64,000 bases of DNA from the NCBI RefSeq assembly GCF_010015585.1, contig NW_022985072.1, forward strand, positions 652,407 to 716,406, read 5' to 3'. This DNA is from Eremomyces bilateralis CBS 781.70 (taxonomy: Eukaryota > Ascomycota > Dothideomycetes > Eremomycetales > Eremomycetaceae). The translations under genes and the position numbers were made by a program. The notes under the pieces were generated by a model. The model did not search any database. It saw only the letters and a program-made list of their open reading frames with translations, and was not told where the DNA came from. Shown here one piece after another: positions 11,401-21,582 of this stretch. Each line of letters opens with the position of its first letter. The first letter of the stretch is position 1.

Positions 11401-11416
11401 TTCCCGGTTCCGGGAA
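11401..11416. promoter_or_regulatory. Perfect 16-bp palindrome upstream of the DUF3237 gene
   Basis: TTCCCGGTTCCGGGAA has 7-base arms around TT and contains CGG-N2-CCG, a spacing compatible with a zinc-cluster (Zn2Cys6) dimer. It lies about 160 bases before the start codon. Binding is inference from shape and place only. Confidence 0.35.
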
Positions 11417-11477
11417 GACATTCGGCAAGATCTGGCCAGGAAATTGGGGTTAAAGGTTAGTCAGTCGTCTGTTTAAG

Positions 11478-11483
11478 TATAAA
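11478..11483 (+). promoter_or_regulatory. TATA box candidate
   Basis: TATAAA lies 91 bases before the ATG at 11574 and is followed by a pyrimidine-rich leader (CTCGCTCTCTCTCAAGC). This is a typical core promoter layout for a regulated fungal gene. Confidence 0.5.
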
Positions 11484-11573
11484 CTGCCCACGCCTCGCTC
11501 TCTCTCAAGCTTCAAAGTCAACATTCGTCACTGTTATCAAATTCGAGTCTTTTCCGGCTGTTCATCGCTCACC

Positions 11574-12192
11574 ATGCTTGCACTTACTCTCGTCGTTTCG
11601 GCGCTTTCACTCCTCTCCAGCCAGCTTGTATCCGCACAGGATTCTGTTCCTGCTGCTGTTGCGACACCTGCCGCACCAGAATTGAAATTCTTATATACGG
11701 CGTACGTCCTGTGTACACCCGATATCGCCGGCCAAGGACAGGGTCCCGCTGGCACTCGGAAGACAATCCCCATCGTCGGCGGCAATGTGACCGGACCCCT
11801 CATCAACGGAGACATCGCAGATGTGGGCGCGGACTGGGGCACGGTGGATCCTGTATCTGGCGTCTTCAGCGCAGACACAAGATACAATATTGTCACGGAT
11901 GACGGTGCTGTCATTTTCCTCCGGACCAGCGGGCCCACAGTAGGCAACACATTGCACTTGCGGGTCCAACTCGAGACCGGGTCGGAGAAATATTACTGGT
12001 TGAACGAAATCATTGCTATTGGAGTTTTAACACCGATCTCCATAACCGCGGAGGGATCCGTACTGAGGATTGATACCTGGCATGTAAGTAGTTGAGATGC
12101 GTTCTTACTTATCTCCCCTTGCAAGCAAAGATGGTCGCCTCTAACAGATGACATAGTTTGCCGACGAACCTGAAACGAGCAGTTTCGCCTAA
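11574..12192 (+). CDS. Secreted DUF3237-domain protein
   Basis: Two exons, 11574-12083 and 12157-12192, are separated by a 73-bp intron (GTAAGT...ATAG) and give 181 residues. Residues 1-22 are a signal peptide (LALTLVVSALSLLSSQLVSA before QD). The rest matches DUF3237: PELKFLYTAYV opening strand, the IPIVGGNVTGP turn, GADWGTVDP, ARYNI-like strand, TDDGAVIFLRTSG, then ETGSEKYYWLNE near the end. The family is a small beta-barrel fold of unknown activity, and secreted fungal versions are common. The last exon adds only WHFADEPETSSFA. The gene is intact, with a TATA box and a palindrome upstream. Its neighbours on the right are decayed cell-wall and recognition genes, but no functional link is shown. 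Confidence 0.88.
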
Positions 12193-12589
12193 CACTCCAT
12201 TCTTTCCTCGCTCGTTATTCTAGCTATCCAGTCCCTTCGAATCCAGTGGAGCCTCGCATCAAAACTATCCAGTCTATTACCTTTATACACAGTTGCAGCG
12301 AGTGGGAATGCGGCGCTTTCAGTCTTGGAAAGTTGTTTTCAAAGACGCCTTCAGTTGTGTGCACAGTCCTTGTAAGCATGGCGCATGTTGGTATCGTTCC
12401 ATATAATATCCTTAGATTAAGTCTTCTTGGCCTTCGCATTACCTATGAACCGAAGAAAATCGCATGCCTATTGCTGAAATCAGAGGTCATTGATAGAATT
12501 TAGACATCCAAACAGTTGATCGCACTTATTCAGCCACAAATGATCATCTTTTGATCAGGGACATCACATTTAGGGCAATTGAGGTGCCC

Positions 12590-13946
12590 TCGCTACACAG
12601 GAATACGTGTGGTATTGCGTTGGGATCCCAGGTACCCCAACGACTCAGACCGCGCTGGCACCAACTTTAACGACGTTGCCATCGGGAACAGCGCCATTTT
12701 CTCAACAGACTAGAATCACCTCCAGATATACAAAATAGTGGCTCGTGACAAGGTATAAAATCCAAATCCAGGTATATGAATCCAACACTGACGTGTCCAA
12801 AGTGGCGACGGCTGCTACTCTATCGTGTACGGGAATAGTCTCGCCGTCGCCGACTTCTACGTCTGGAATCCGACACTCGGACCCGCATGCGAGGGCCTCG
12901 AAGAAGACTATTTCGTCTGCGCTGGGACCGATCTGCCCTCGACAACGATGCCAGGTGGTAGCAGCTCTTCCATTACTTCCGCGCCGTCCAGTTCGTCTAT
13001 TTCATCCAGCTCGTCCAATCCAGCTCGCCCAACCCCGAGCCCAACGCCAGGCAGCTTTTTGCTGGACAGTACCTGCGACGGGAGGAACGATTTCGTCTGC
13101 GCAGGGTCTTTATTCAGAATTTGCTGTAGCAGCGCCGGCTAGTGTGGAAGCACTTCCACACATGGTGAGGCGGGATGCCAACCCGTGTTCGGCCAATGTA
13201 CCGGATCAAATATCTCTCCAGGTAGTACATGTGGAGGCACCACTGGCTACACATGTCAAGGATCCGGCTACGGCAATTGCTGCACCTCGTCTGGATGATG
13301 AGGCGGCTCTACAGTACACTGAGAAAGGGGTTGCCAGTCATAGTTCGGAACTTACACATTAGGACCAACCATATCCCCAGATGGTAGCTGCGGAGGTACC
13401 AGTTAGTATACCTGTGCTGGATAATCGTTCAGAAACTGTTGTAGCAGTTCACGCTGGTGTGGCAGCTCTTCTGTTTACTGTGGCTCTGGCTGTCAGTCAA
13501 CGTACGGAACTTGTTCTGGAGGCGACAATACTTCGCCGATGGTACATGTCGTGGCACTAACGGCTGCTCATGTACGAATTCTGGCTTCGGTGGCTGTTGC
13601 AGCTCTAGTGGATATTGGGGGACTACAGGTATTCATTGCACATAATGATGGTGTGTTTAATACGTATGTAATTTGACCGACAGTTCCTGACATGTCTCAG
13701 TCGAACTGCGTTTTCGAATACTTGTATGCCATCTAATGTTCCTAGATGGATCGTGTAGATCAGGGAACGGGAGATATACCTGTGCTGGCGGTCCGTTCAA
13801 CGGACAATACTGCTCGGCCAGAGGCTATTGCAGGACATCACTGGTTTACTGTGGATTTGGATGGTATGTTTGGCTACTAATGTATGTTAATACCACCTCA
13901 CTCACCCAACTTCTAGCCAGTGTGGATACAGTCAGTGTGCTTGAGT
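12590..13946 (+). pseudogene. LysM plus tandem chitin-binding (CBM18) protein, decayed
   Basis: Protein-like segments in order are: the end of a LysM module (EYVWYCVGIPGTPTT) near 12600; a LysM module with GDGCYSIVYGNSLAVADFY and WNPTLG...CEGL near 12805-12930; a Ser/Thr/Pro linker (SSSSITSAPSSSS...TPSPTPGS); and then at least four hevein-like chitin-binding modules with Cys spacing such as CGGTTGYTCQGSGYGNCC and the final GRYTCAGGPFNGQYC. The whole carries several breaks, many of which look like G:C to A:T changes. LysM proteins bind chitin and can hide hyphal wall fragments from hosts; LysM-CBM18 combinations also occur in class V chitinases. No catalytic GH18 region was seen. It is a fossil gene. 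Confidence 0.75.
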
Positions 13947-14389
13947 GCTACAGTTCGAGTTTGAAAGCCGTCTGGACAGAGCTAGCTCGCTACGGCACAG
14001 ACTGCTTTCGACAATTGGGGTACACATAGACTGGCATACAGGCAAACAATACCCAACTCCTACCAAAGTCCCAACTAACCACAAGATCAACCAATACTAC
14101 ATCTGAGGGGGTTAGGGTGAGCTAGGTTAGTAGGGGTGAGTGGTAATTGGTAAAAATTCCAAATTCTATTGCCCGTAGCTGGAGCCTGGCTTACTACCTT
14201 CTATTTAGTTAGTTATAGTTAACCACACTCCACTAGTTAATGCAAAGTGGATCTGAGAAATGCATAGTGATTAACTTGATATCTCACATCTTCACCGGGG
14301 AAATCTTTTATAGAAACTACTACTCAGAATCTAGTGTTCTTGAACAACCGAGCTACCTAGCACAATCCTGAAGCAACATGTAAAACATC

Positions 14390-16204
14390 ATGTCCACGAA
14401 AGTATCCTCTGATGCTGGCCCACCAGTCCAAGGTTCTAGTTTCCAGTACTCATTACTGCCGGAGAAGAAGGCAGTGATTCGTCTTCTAGAACTTCTTCCA
14501 GGCGACCCCGATGGCAAGATTCGATGTGAGCTCCTGGATTTCGAGCTCAAAGATATTGATCAGAAGTCATATGAAGCACTCTCTTATGTTTGGGGGGAGG
14601 GAAAAGGCTCGACCGAAATCACTGTCAGCAACGAGAGAATGACGATTCGACCGAATCTGCACTTGGCATTACAATCCCTTCGAAACCAGGATTCTACCCG
14701 AACGTTCTGGATAGATGCAATCTGTATTGATCAGAATATCAATAAAGAGAGAGGCCATCAAGTAAATTTAATGAAGAGCATTTATCAAGGAGCAACAGAG
14801 GTGGTCGTTTGTCTTGGAGAAGACACCAAACAAACCAACATTGCCATGGAGTCCCTAAATTATCTTGGAGATGTGCTTGACAAATGTGGTGTAGGACAGC
14901 AGGAGGATCTAAGATTAAATCTCCCTTGAGAATCAATGTCTATCGTCAAGAAGCAATTGATGGCTTTCAATATCTTCTCCAAAGACAATGGTACCAGAGA
15001 GCCTGGATCGTCCAGGAAATTGCTCTTGCCCGCAGCGCTACCATCATGTGTGGGAAGAAGTCGGTCTCAGCAGGGATTTTTTCATCTCTCTCCTGGATGC
15101 TTGAAAAATCCGTTGAGATATCTCCAATCGAGCCTCTACTAAATGTTATGCCCTGATTCTTAAGAGAGAAAAAAGACTCCTGGTGGACGTTAGAACGGGA
15201 TCTCTTTACGCTTCTCCTTAAATTTCGTGATGGTAAAACGACCGGACAGAGGGACAAGATCTATGCTTTCCTTGGTATTGCGAGTGATATTACCAATGGG
15301 AATTTTGAAGCGAGCTACGAGATTAGTGAGCAGGACCTTGTTCAAGATATTATATCTGTCCTTTCCTTCGGAGTCAGGATTAATCGCCCCGTGTTCAGTG
15401 CTCCGCGATGGACATTGGATAGTTTTTTCGAGAATTTGCCCTTCCTTCCATTCATTGTTTCGGATAGAGTTAATCGATCGACCATTTCGCCTGAAGCATT
15501 AAAGTTTCTCTGTACAACACGCTCTACAATTATTAATCACGCTCAAGCTAGAGGGACGCGCATTTCAACCGGTGGAGAAATTGAAGCATTTATAACCCTT
15601 TCGAAGAGCTCTAAGGAAAATCACAGTATCCAAAAAAAAAACGCTAGGAGTGTGTCAAGATATCTTCAACCATCTCTTCGAAACAAATTACCCGAGCTGG
15701 AACAATGATGGTAGAGTTAAGATTCTGTTAAAAGCAGCGAAAGAAGGATACGCAGTGATTACTACGCATTTGCTTTCAACCACAAGCGTTGGAGGTAACT
15801 CGAAGGGTAACGACGGCCGAACGCCACTATCGTGGGCCGCTGGGAATGGGCATGAAGATACCGTCAAGCTGCTGCTTAATACTGGCAAGGTCAATGTTAA
15901 CTCTAAGGATAGAAATTATGGCCGGACGCCGTTGTCGTGGGCCTCTGATAATGGGCACGAGGCCATTGTCAAGCTGCTGCTCGAAACGGGCCAAGTCAAC
16001 ATCGACTCGAAGGACAGCTCCGGCCGGACGCCGCTGTCGTGGGCCGCTGAGAACGGGCACGAGGGCATCGTCAAACTGCTGCTCGAGACGAGCCAAGTCG
16101 ACGTCGACTGGAAGGACTGGTCCGGCCAGATGCCGCTGTTGTGGGCCGTTGGGAACGGGCATGAGGCGGTGGTGAAGCTCAGAAGCTGCTGCAATCTTCT
16201 ATAG
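14390..16204 (+). pseudogene. HET-domain plus ankyrin-repeat protein, broken
   Basis: The ATG at 14390 opens a clear HET (heterokaryon incompatibility) domain: YEALSYVWGEG, the FWIDAICIDQN motif, the MKSIYQGATEVVVCLGED segment, then YQRAWIVQEIALA and RDKIYAFLGIASD further on. The C-terminal part (about 15800-16204) holds four ankyrin repeats of about 35 residues with GRTPLSWAAENGHE..VKLLLETGQ consensus. Three breaks interrupt the frame: a frame change near 14.9 kb, an in-frame TGA at 15154, and a frame change at a 10-A run (15632-15641). HET domains trigger cell death in non-self recognition, and ankyrin repeats would be the sensor. A short intron could explain the first break, but not the stop. 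Confidence 0.8.
15805..16180 (+). repeat. Ankyrin-coding tandem repeats, about 105-bp unit
   Basis: Four units start with a GGCCGGACGCCGCTGTCGTGG-like block, and units two and three differ at few bases. High identity between units points to recent duplication or gene conversion, as is known for fungal NLR-type repeat domains. Confidence 0.75.
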
Positions 16205-16903
16205 TTACGTAGTTTTCTATACAGTAATATTTGCAAGCCTCCACCCCGCCTACCATGATTGATTGATTGATTCCTGCCACGCCTAGAGAGGACAATCTTA
16301 ATGATATACCTAATTGGGCTAGTATTTATGAGGGCTTAATGAGAGCTAGGGCTAAATCGGGTTAGATTTAATGAAGACTTTATGAGGATAGCGATGAGTC
16401 TGTCTGTCTAATTGAGTGCAAGAGGATGCTCACTTGCTCATGTGCCTTACTAAGGTATTATGTAACATGCCTTTACGTCTGCAGGTCTGAATTATTGGCC
16501 TCAGGCACCAAGGCGGCGATCGTCTCTCGTGTTCACGATGATCTCATCCAAGACTCACCAAGGCAGGGGGAAGCCATGGAAATTGCATCCAATTCTTGAA
16601 TTCTCCGTACAACGTCCGCATGTAAATAGAACAAAATTATAGCCCTAGCACGGAGGATGTCCAACCCGAGTCTCTCGCCTCCTCAATTTCAAAGTCCTGC
16701 TCTTCGGCTTCGACAATGCTCTGCTGTGTATCGTGATCGCCGAAAGATGGAACATTGCAACGCCGCGGTGACATAGAAGCAACGAGGGGCGCGCGATACT
16801 TGAATCTCAACGACCGCCATTCATATACAGAATAACGGTGCTAGATCAGGGTAGCACAGCATTCGGGATCGTTTCTCAATTGCCGGTTTCCACTTGCTCC
16901 GCA
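16205..16903. other. Intergenic region before the sterol glucosyltransferase-like gene
   Basis: About 700 bases with no gene. A TGATTGATTGATTGATT microsatellite lies at about 16257-16271. Its right part should hold the promoter of the gene that starts at 16904; no clear TATA box is seen. Confidence 0.5.
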
Positions 16904-19900
16904 ATGCCTGAACCATCCTCTGACTCCGCCGCCATCCAGGAGTCCACCCCCGAACCTCCGCATCCTTCCACTTCAGCTACCACGACAACCTCCCACGCTA
17001 ACGGGGCAACCACAAACGGCAGCAAGCTTGTCCGCTCCTCCAGCGATCCACCATACGCTTCTACCAGCCATAACCCCCCAGTCCGCGCCAGCACAGACCC
17101 TAACCCTCCTCGCCCTCCTCTCCGCAAAAGCAGGACTAGCCGTCCTGCAGCACTGCAGCACTCTCAACGACGAACATGGAATCGGCGGGCACGCCCGGTT
17201 GGACTGTCCGGTGCCGTCGCATATCAACTACGGAAAGACGAGGGATCGTCGAGCGAGAGCGAGAGCGATGAAGATGCGGATATATACGGGTTGGATGGAG
17301 AGGGGATCAACGGGCCGGATGAGGAAGCCCAAAAAGGGGCAGGAAAGAGAAGTGGGCCGGATTGGATGGGGCCGTTTTCGCATTTCCATATCGGCAACGA
17401 GCATTTCCGGTCGAAGGGGAGGGTGAGTCACCGCGATGGACGGTTGCATATCTCCGTCAACGAGTTTGCGAACTCGGGGTATCTAGCGAAGGCACTGGGA
17501 GGGGGGATTAAGCGCCACTTGAGGATGGTGCCGGGGACAGAGACCGAAGCCGACCAGAAGAAGATGGAGGAGGAAGAGAAAACGACACAGATCGAGAAGA
17601 AGGTCGAGGTGAAGAAGTGGTGGAAAGATCCGCAAACCCGCCCGAGGCTGAATATCGTCATTATCGTGATCGGAAGCAGGGGTGATATCCAGCCGTTCAT
17701 CAAGATTGGCAAGGTGCTGAAGGATGAATATGGGCATCGAGTACGGTTGGCGACCCATCCGGCGTTCAAAAACTTCGTCGAGAAGGACTCGGGATTGGAG
17801 TTTTTCTCGGTCGGGGGCGACCCATCGGAGTTGATGGCATTCATGGTGAAAAATCCCGGATTGATACCCAGCATCGAGACAGTCAAGAAAGGCGAGGTTG
17901 GGCGACGCCGCAAAGCAATGCATGAGATGTTCAAAGGGATGTGGAGAGCGTGTGTGAACACGACCGATGACGAGAACGATTTAGAGAACCTGAAGATGCG
18001 TATGTGTATCCGCCGGCATATGGCTCTCTGCCACGAGCTAACGATGGTTTCTAGTGGGCACCAAATTCCCCTTCGTGGCAGACGTCATGATCGCCAATCC
18101 GCCCTCGATGGTTCATATCGATATCGCCGAGCGCTTAGGCATCCATTGCCATCTCATATTCACGTTCCCGTATTCTCCTACCACCGCCTTCCCGCATCCG
18201 CTCGCCAACATCAAGCGATCCAATATCGAATTGGGCTACGCCAACTTCGTGAGCTACCCCCTCGTCGAGATGATGACCTGGCAAGGGCTGGGGGACCTGG
18301 TCAACAAGTTCCGCGAAGAAACATTGGGCTTGGAGCCTCTCAGCACACTCTGGGCGCCAGGTAGGGAATGGCGACTCTCCGTGCCTCATACATACATGTG
18401 GAGCCCCTCTCTAGTTCCCAAGCCGCGAGACTGGGGCGATGAGATCACCGTCTCGGGATATGTCTTCTTGGAGCTTGCTAGCAGCTTCACGCCGCCCGAA
18501 GATCTCGCGAAGTTCCTCGAGGCCCGCGAACCACCGGTATACATCGGCTTCGGCAGCATTGTCGTCGATGACCCTGCGCGCTTCACGAAGCTTATCTTCG
18601 AAGCGGTCAAGATTGCCGGTGTACGCGCCCTCGTGAGCAAAGGCTGGGGCGGCCTGGGTGGCGGAGGGAAGGACAAATCCGGCGGCGGGGAATCGAGCTC
18701 CAACTCGCCGTCCAGTAACTCAGCTCAGAATGAGGATGAGGACACCGTTGAAGGAATCAAGATCCCGGATAATATCCTACTTCTTGGAAACACCCCTCAC
18801 GACTGGCTCTTCCCCCGCTGCAGCGCCGTGATCCACCACGGCGGTGCAGGGACCACTGCTATCGGTCTGAAATGCAAGAAGCCGACCGCAATCGTGCCGT
18901 TCTTTGGGGATCAACCTTTCTGGGGCGAGATGTTAGCGAAATCCGGTGCCGGGGCGAAGGAATGCATTCCGTACAAGCAGCTGACTGCCGAGAAATTGGC
19001 GGGCGCGATCAAAGAGTGCCTGACCGATGAGGCGCAGCAAAAAGCCGAGGAGATCGGGAAGGGGATTGAGGCGGAGGGAGACGGTGCGAAGAACGCGGTT
19101 GAAGAGCTGTTCAAACGGATCCCGATGGGCTTGGTTGAGTCAACGGAGTTAGGGGAGAAAAGCATGCGATGTAGCATCTTGAAAGACCATGTCGCGGTGT
19201 GGGAACCCAAGCGGAAGCACCACGGCGCCGGATACCGAGTGAGCCTCAGCGCCCTTGCCGCGGAGGTGCTGGTGCGACAAAAGAAACTGCAGTGGAAAAA
19301 CCTCCGTCTTGTTCGCCATCAGGAGTGGAACGACTTCGAAGGCCCAGGGGAACCCATCACCGGCATCAGCGCCGCTGGCTTGTATTCCATCAAGGAGATC
19401 GTCACAGGCGTCGGCCGCGTTCCCGTCGACGTCATGAAAGACATCGAAGACCGCATTGTGCACTACAACAAAAAACGCCGCCTGAAAAAAGCGGCCCATC
19501 AACGCGTCAAGCAGCTCTGCACTGCCGAAGCCAACGGCAGCGCCGGAAAGCCCTCTCGCCGCCCCATGCTTTTGCGGAAGGTCACCGGCCTCTCCACTTT
19601 ATCTGCCGACCCCTCGGAGAATATCCTCGAGGAGGTCGCCCGGCAGACGGGACTAGGGATCAAACGCACCGCGAAAGCCATCGCGAAGATGCCAATGTTG
19701 CTGCTGCTTGCGCTCGCGTACGGATTCCACAATGCGCCGCGGCTGTACGGTGACGACACGGTGCGGCGACCGGTGCGGATCACGGGGATGCGGTCAGGGC
19801 TACGTGCGGGCCGGAATGAGCTCATGTATGGCGTGTATGACGGGGTCACGGGGCTGGTGCGGCTTCCGGTGCGTGGTGTGAAGGAAGATGGGATTGTTGG

Positions 19901-20537
19901 CGGACTGGTGGGGTTTGGGATGGGGTTTGGTGGGTTCCTGTTGAAGGATATCGCGGCGTTGGTGGGGCCGCCGGCGTATGCGATGAAGGGGGTGGAGAAG
20001 CAGTATGAGCGGTGGAGGGGGAGGGGGCCGGAAGGGTGGGTGCGGAGGACGAGGATTGCGGAGGGGGGGTTGCAGGCGAGGGAGACGCAGGCGGGGATGG
20101 GGATCAATGGAGTGGATGAGGAGGAGCGGAATGCACGAGGATGGCGAGAGTGGGAGGAGGTTCAAGCAAGGGTGCTAGACGGGTGGGATGTGTTGTTCGA
20201 GGCCATGGAGCTAGAGAAAAAGGAAGAGGAAGGCGAGGGGTTGAGGGAGAAGGCACGGAGGAAGAGGGTGGATTTGACTGGAGAGGAGAGGACGGAAATC
20301 GATGTGCCGATGGCCGAGAGGGAGTTGCACGAAAGAGCGAGGAGTTTGGAACGGGTTCGGATGGGGAGAAGGGATGAAGGCAATCCAGAGGGGAAGCAGC
20401 AGAAACAGCAAGAGCCCCAACCTAGCTTGAAGAAACAGTCGACGATTGAACGGTTCAGGAATGAGACGGCTAGGACCATCGAAAGGAAGATGAAGTCCTT
20501 CGGTGCCGGTCGAGATACGAAGATCGGGCGTGATTGA
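16904..20537 (+). CDS. Sterol 3-beta-glucosyltransferase-like protein (GT1/GT28) with ATG2/VPS13-like tail
   Basis: Exons 16904-17999 and 18055-20537 flank a 55-bp intron (GTATGT...CTAG) and give about 1192 residues. After a disordered Ser/Pro-rich N-terminus, the GT28 N-terminal domain starts near residue 248 (NIVIIVIGSRGDIQPF, the UGT/Atg26 signature). The UDP-sugar site follows at about residue 625 (HHGGAGTTAIGLKCKKPTAIVP, GDQPFWG). The tail near residue 955 (MYGVYDGVTGLVRLPVRG...GFGGFLLKDIAALVGPPAYAMKG) resembles the C-terminal motif shared by ATG2/VPS13-like proteins. No PH-GRAM pair is visible, so this is not canonical Atg26 but the related fungal family. The reaction would be UDP-glucose transfer to ergosterol or another lipid at membranes. 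The ATG at 16904 is the first in frame. Confidence 0.85.
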
Positions 20538-20850
20538 AATAACGAACATGAGCGTTCCCTGCTATGCAGCGGCGTTAGATACGTATATGTATAACTACAG
20601 GGGCCAAGGCAACAAGGCGAAGATAGCTACCACAGTTAGAGCGGTTTGAATATGCTTTAATACAGTGCCTGGAAAGTCCCAGGTCTATTTGTACATCCGA
20701 GCCTCGAACAAATGGAGAGATGACGCCTGATGTAGCCTGATATGAAGTCCATACCGACTCCATGGATGCAATTGAACCCAACTTCTCCACAATATGCTCG
20801 TCCCGTGTAATCCTATCCTACATTGTCTTCCGACCCAATCCGCTCCATCT
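20538..20850. other. Convergent intergenic spacer
   Basis: About 310 bases between two genes that point at each other. It should hold both 3' ends. I see no gene and no strong terminator or poly(A) motif. Confidence 0.5.
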
Positions 20851-21582
20851 TTATCCTCTCCCCCACAACACCTGCCTCCGATACCTATCCTCCCTCGCCT
20901 CTCGTCTCTTCGTCCCCCACCCTTTCTGCACCTCCTCCATCTGCCTCATATGCTCTTTCCCCGCCTCCCGATTCCGCGCGACGATCCGCACGAAGAACTC
21001 CGTGCACTTGAACTTCTGCGATATCTTTGCCACCGTCCACGTCTTCGGGTCGCTGAGCCGCAGGCGGCGGATCTCGTTGATGTCTTGCTCGGTGAGGTGA
21101 TAGCCCTTGCGACCGGTGGGGCCGATGACGGGGCCGAGCGCGGTCTCGGATTCGGAGTGGGAGATGGTTTGGGTGGGCGTTTTTAAGGAGACGGATTTGA
21201 GGGCGGTCATGAGCGAGTTGGGCGCATCGACGGTTAATGGCGTGCCGGTCGGGGTGATCGATGCGGGAGCGGAGGACATTGAAGAGAGCATATGGCGCCG
21301 TGGATCGTGGGCTGGGAGGAACTTCAGCGGCGTGTGGTAGATGTTCGGCGCCGATGATGGAGGGGCGAAGAGGATGTGGTCATATTGCTCGGTGGACGAG
21401 GTGAAGGCGGGTGACGGTGCGATCTTTAGTTTTCTCTTCAGCCGTTTTCGTGTTGACTCCTGGCGGATCTGCTGGAGGGAGAATTGGCACTGGGATGAGC
21501 GGATAGAGGGGCGAGATGATATTGAAGAAAAGAATGACTGCAATGACGACCGGGAAGGTCGTATTGACATTGATTGGGCCAT
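20851..21582 (-). CDS. mrpl20: Mitochondrial large-subunit ribosomal protein mL58 (MRP-L20)
   Basis: A single exon encodes 243 residues. The N-terminus (MAQSMSIRPSRSSLQSFFSSISSRPS) is rich in Ser and Arg, without acids, and fits a mitochondrial targeting peptide. The body has QQIRQESTRKRLKRKLKIAP, IYHTPLKFLPAHDPRR, then GRKGYHLTEQDINEIRRLRLSDPKTWTV and KISQKFKCTEFFVRIVA, ending in RREAREDRYRRQVLWGRG. This is the MRP-L20 family, a fungal-type protein of the 54S mitoribosome subunit. The length agrees with other filamentous fungi. The gene is convergent with the glucosyltransferase-like gene. Confidence 0.9.
   Translation of the reverse strand: MAQSMSIRPSRSSLQSFFSSISSRPSIRSSQCQFSLQQIRQESTRKRLKRKLKIAPSPAFTSSTEQYDHILFAPPSSAPNIYHTPLKFLPAHDPRRHMLSSMSSAPASITPTGTPLTVDAPNSLMTALKSVSLKTPTQTISHSESETALGPVIGPTGRKGYHLTEQDINEIRRLRLSDPKTWTVAKISQKFKCTEFFVRIVARNREAGKEHMRQMEEVQKGWGTKRREAREDRYRRQVLWGRG

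Noticed and set aside
20162-20549. Minus-strand frames over the end of the glucosyltransferase-like gene
   Set aside because: Antisense shadows of a GC-rich, acidic C-terminus; no protein-like composition of their own.
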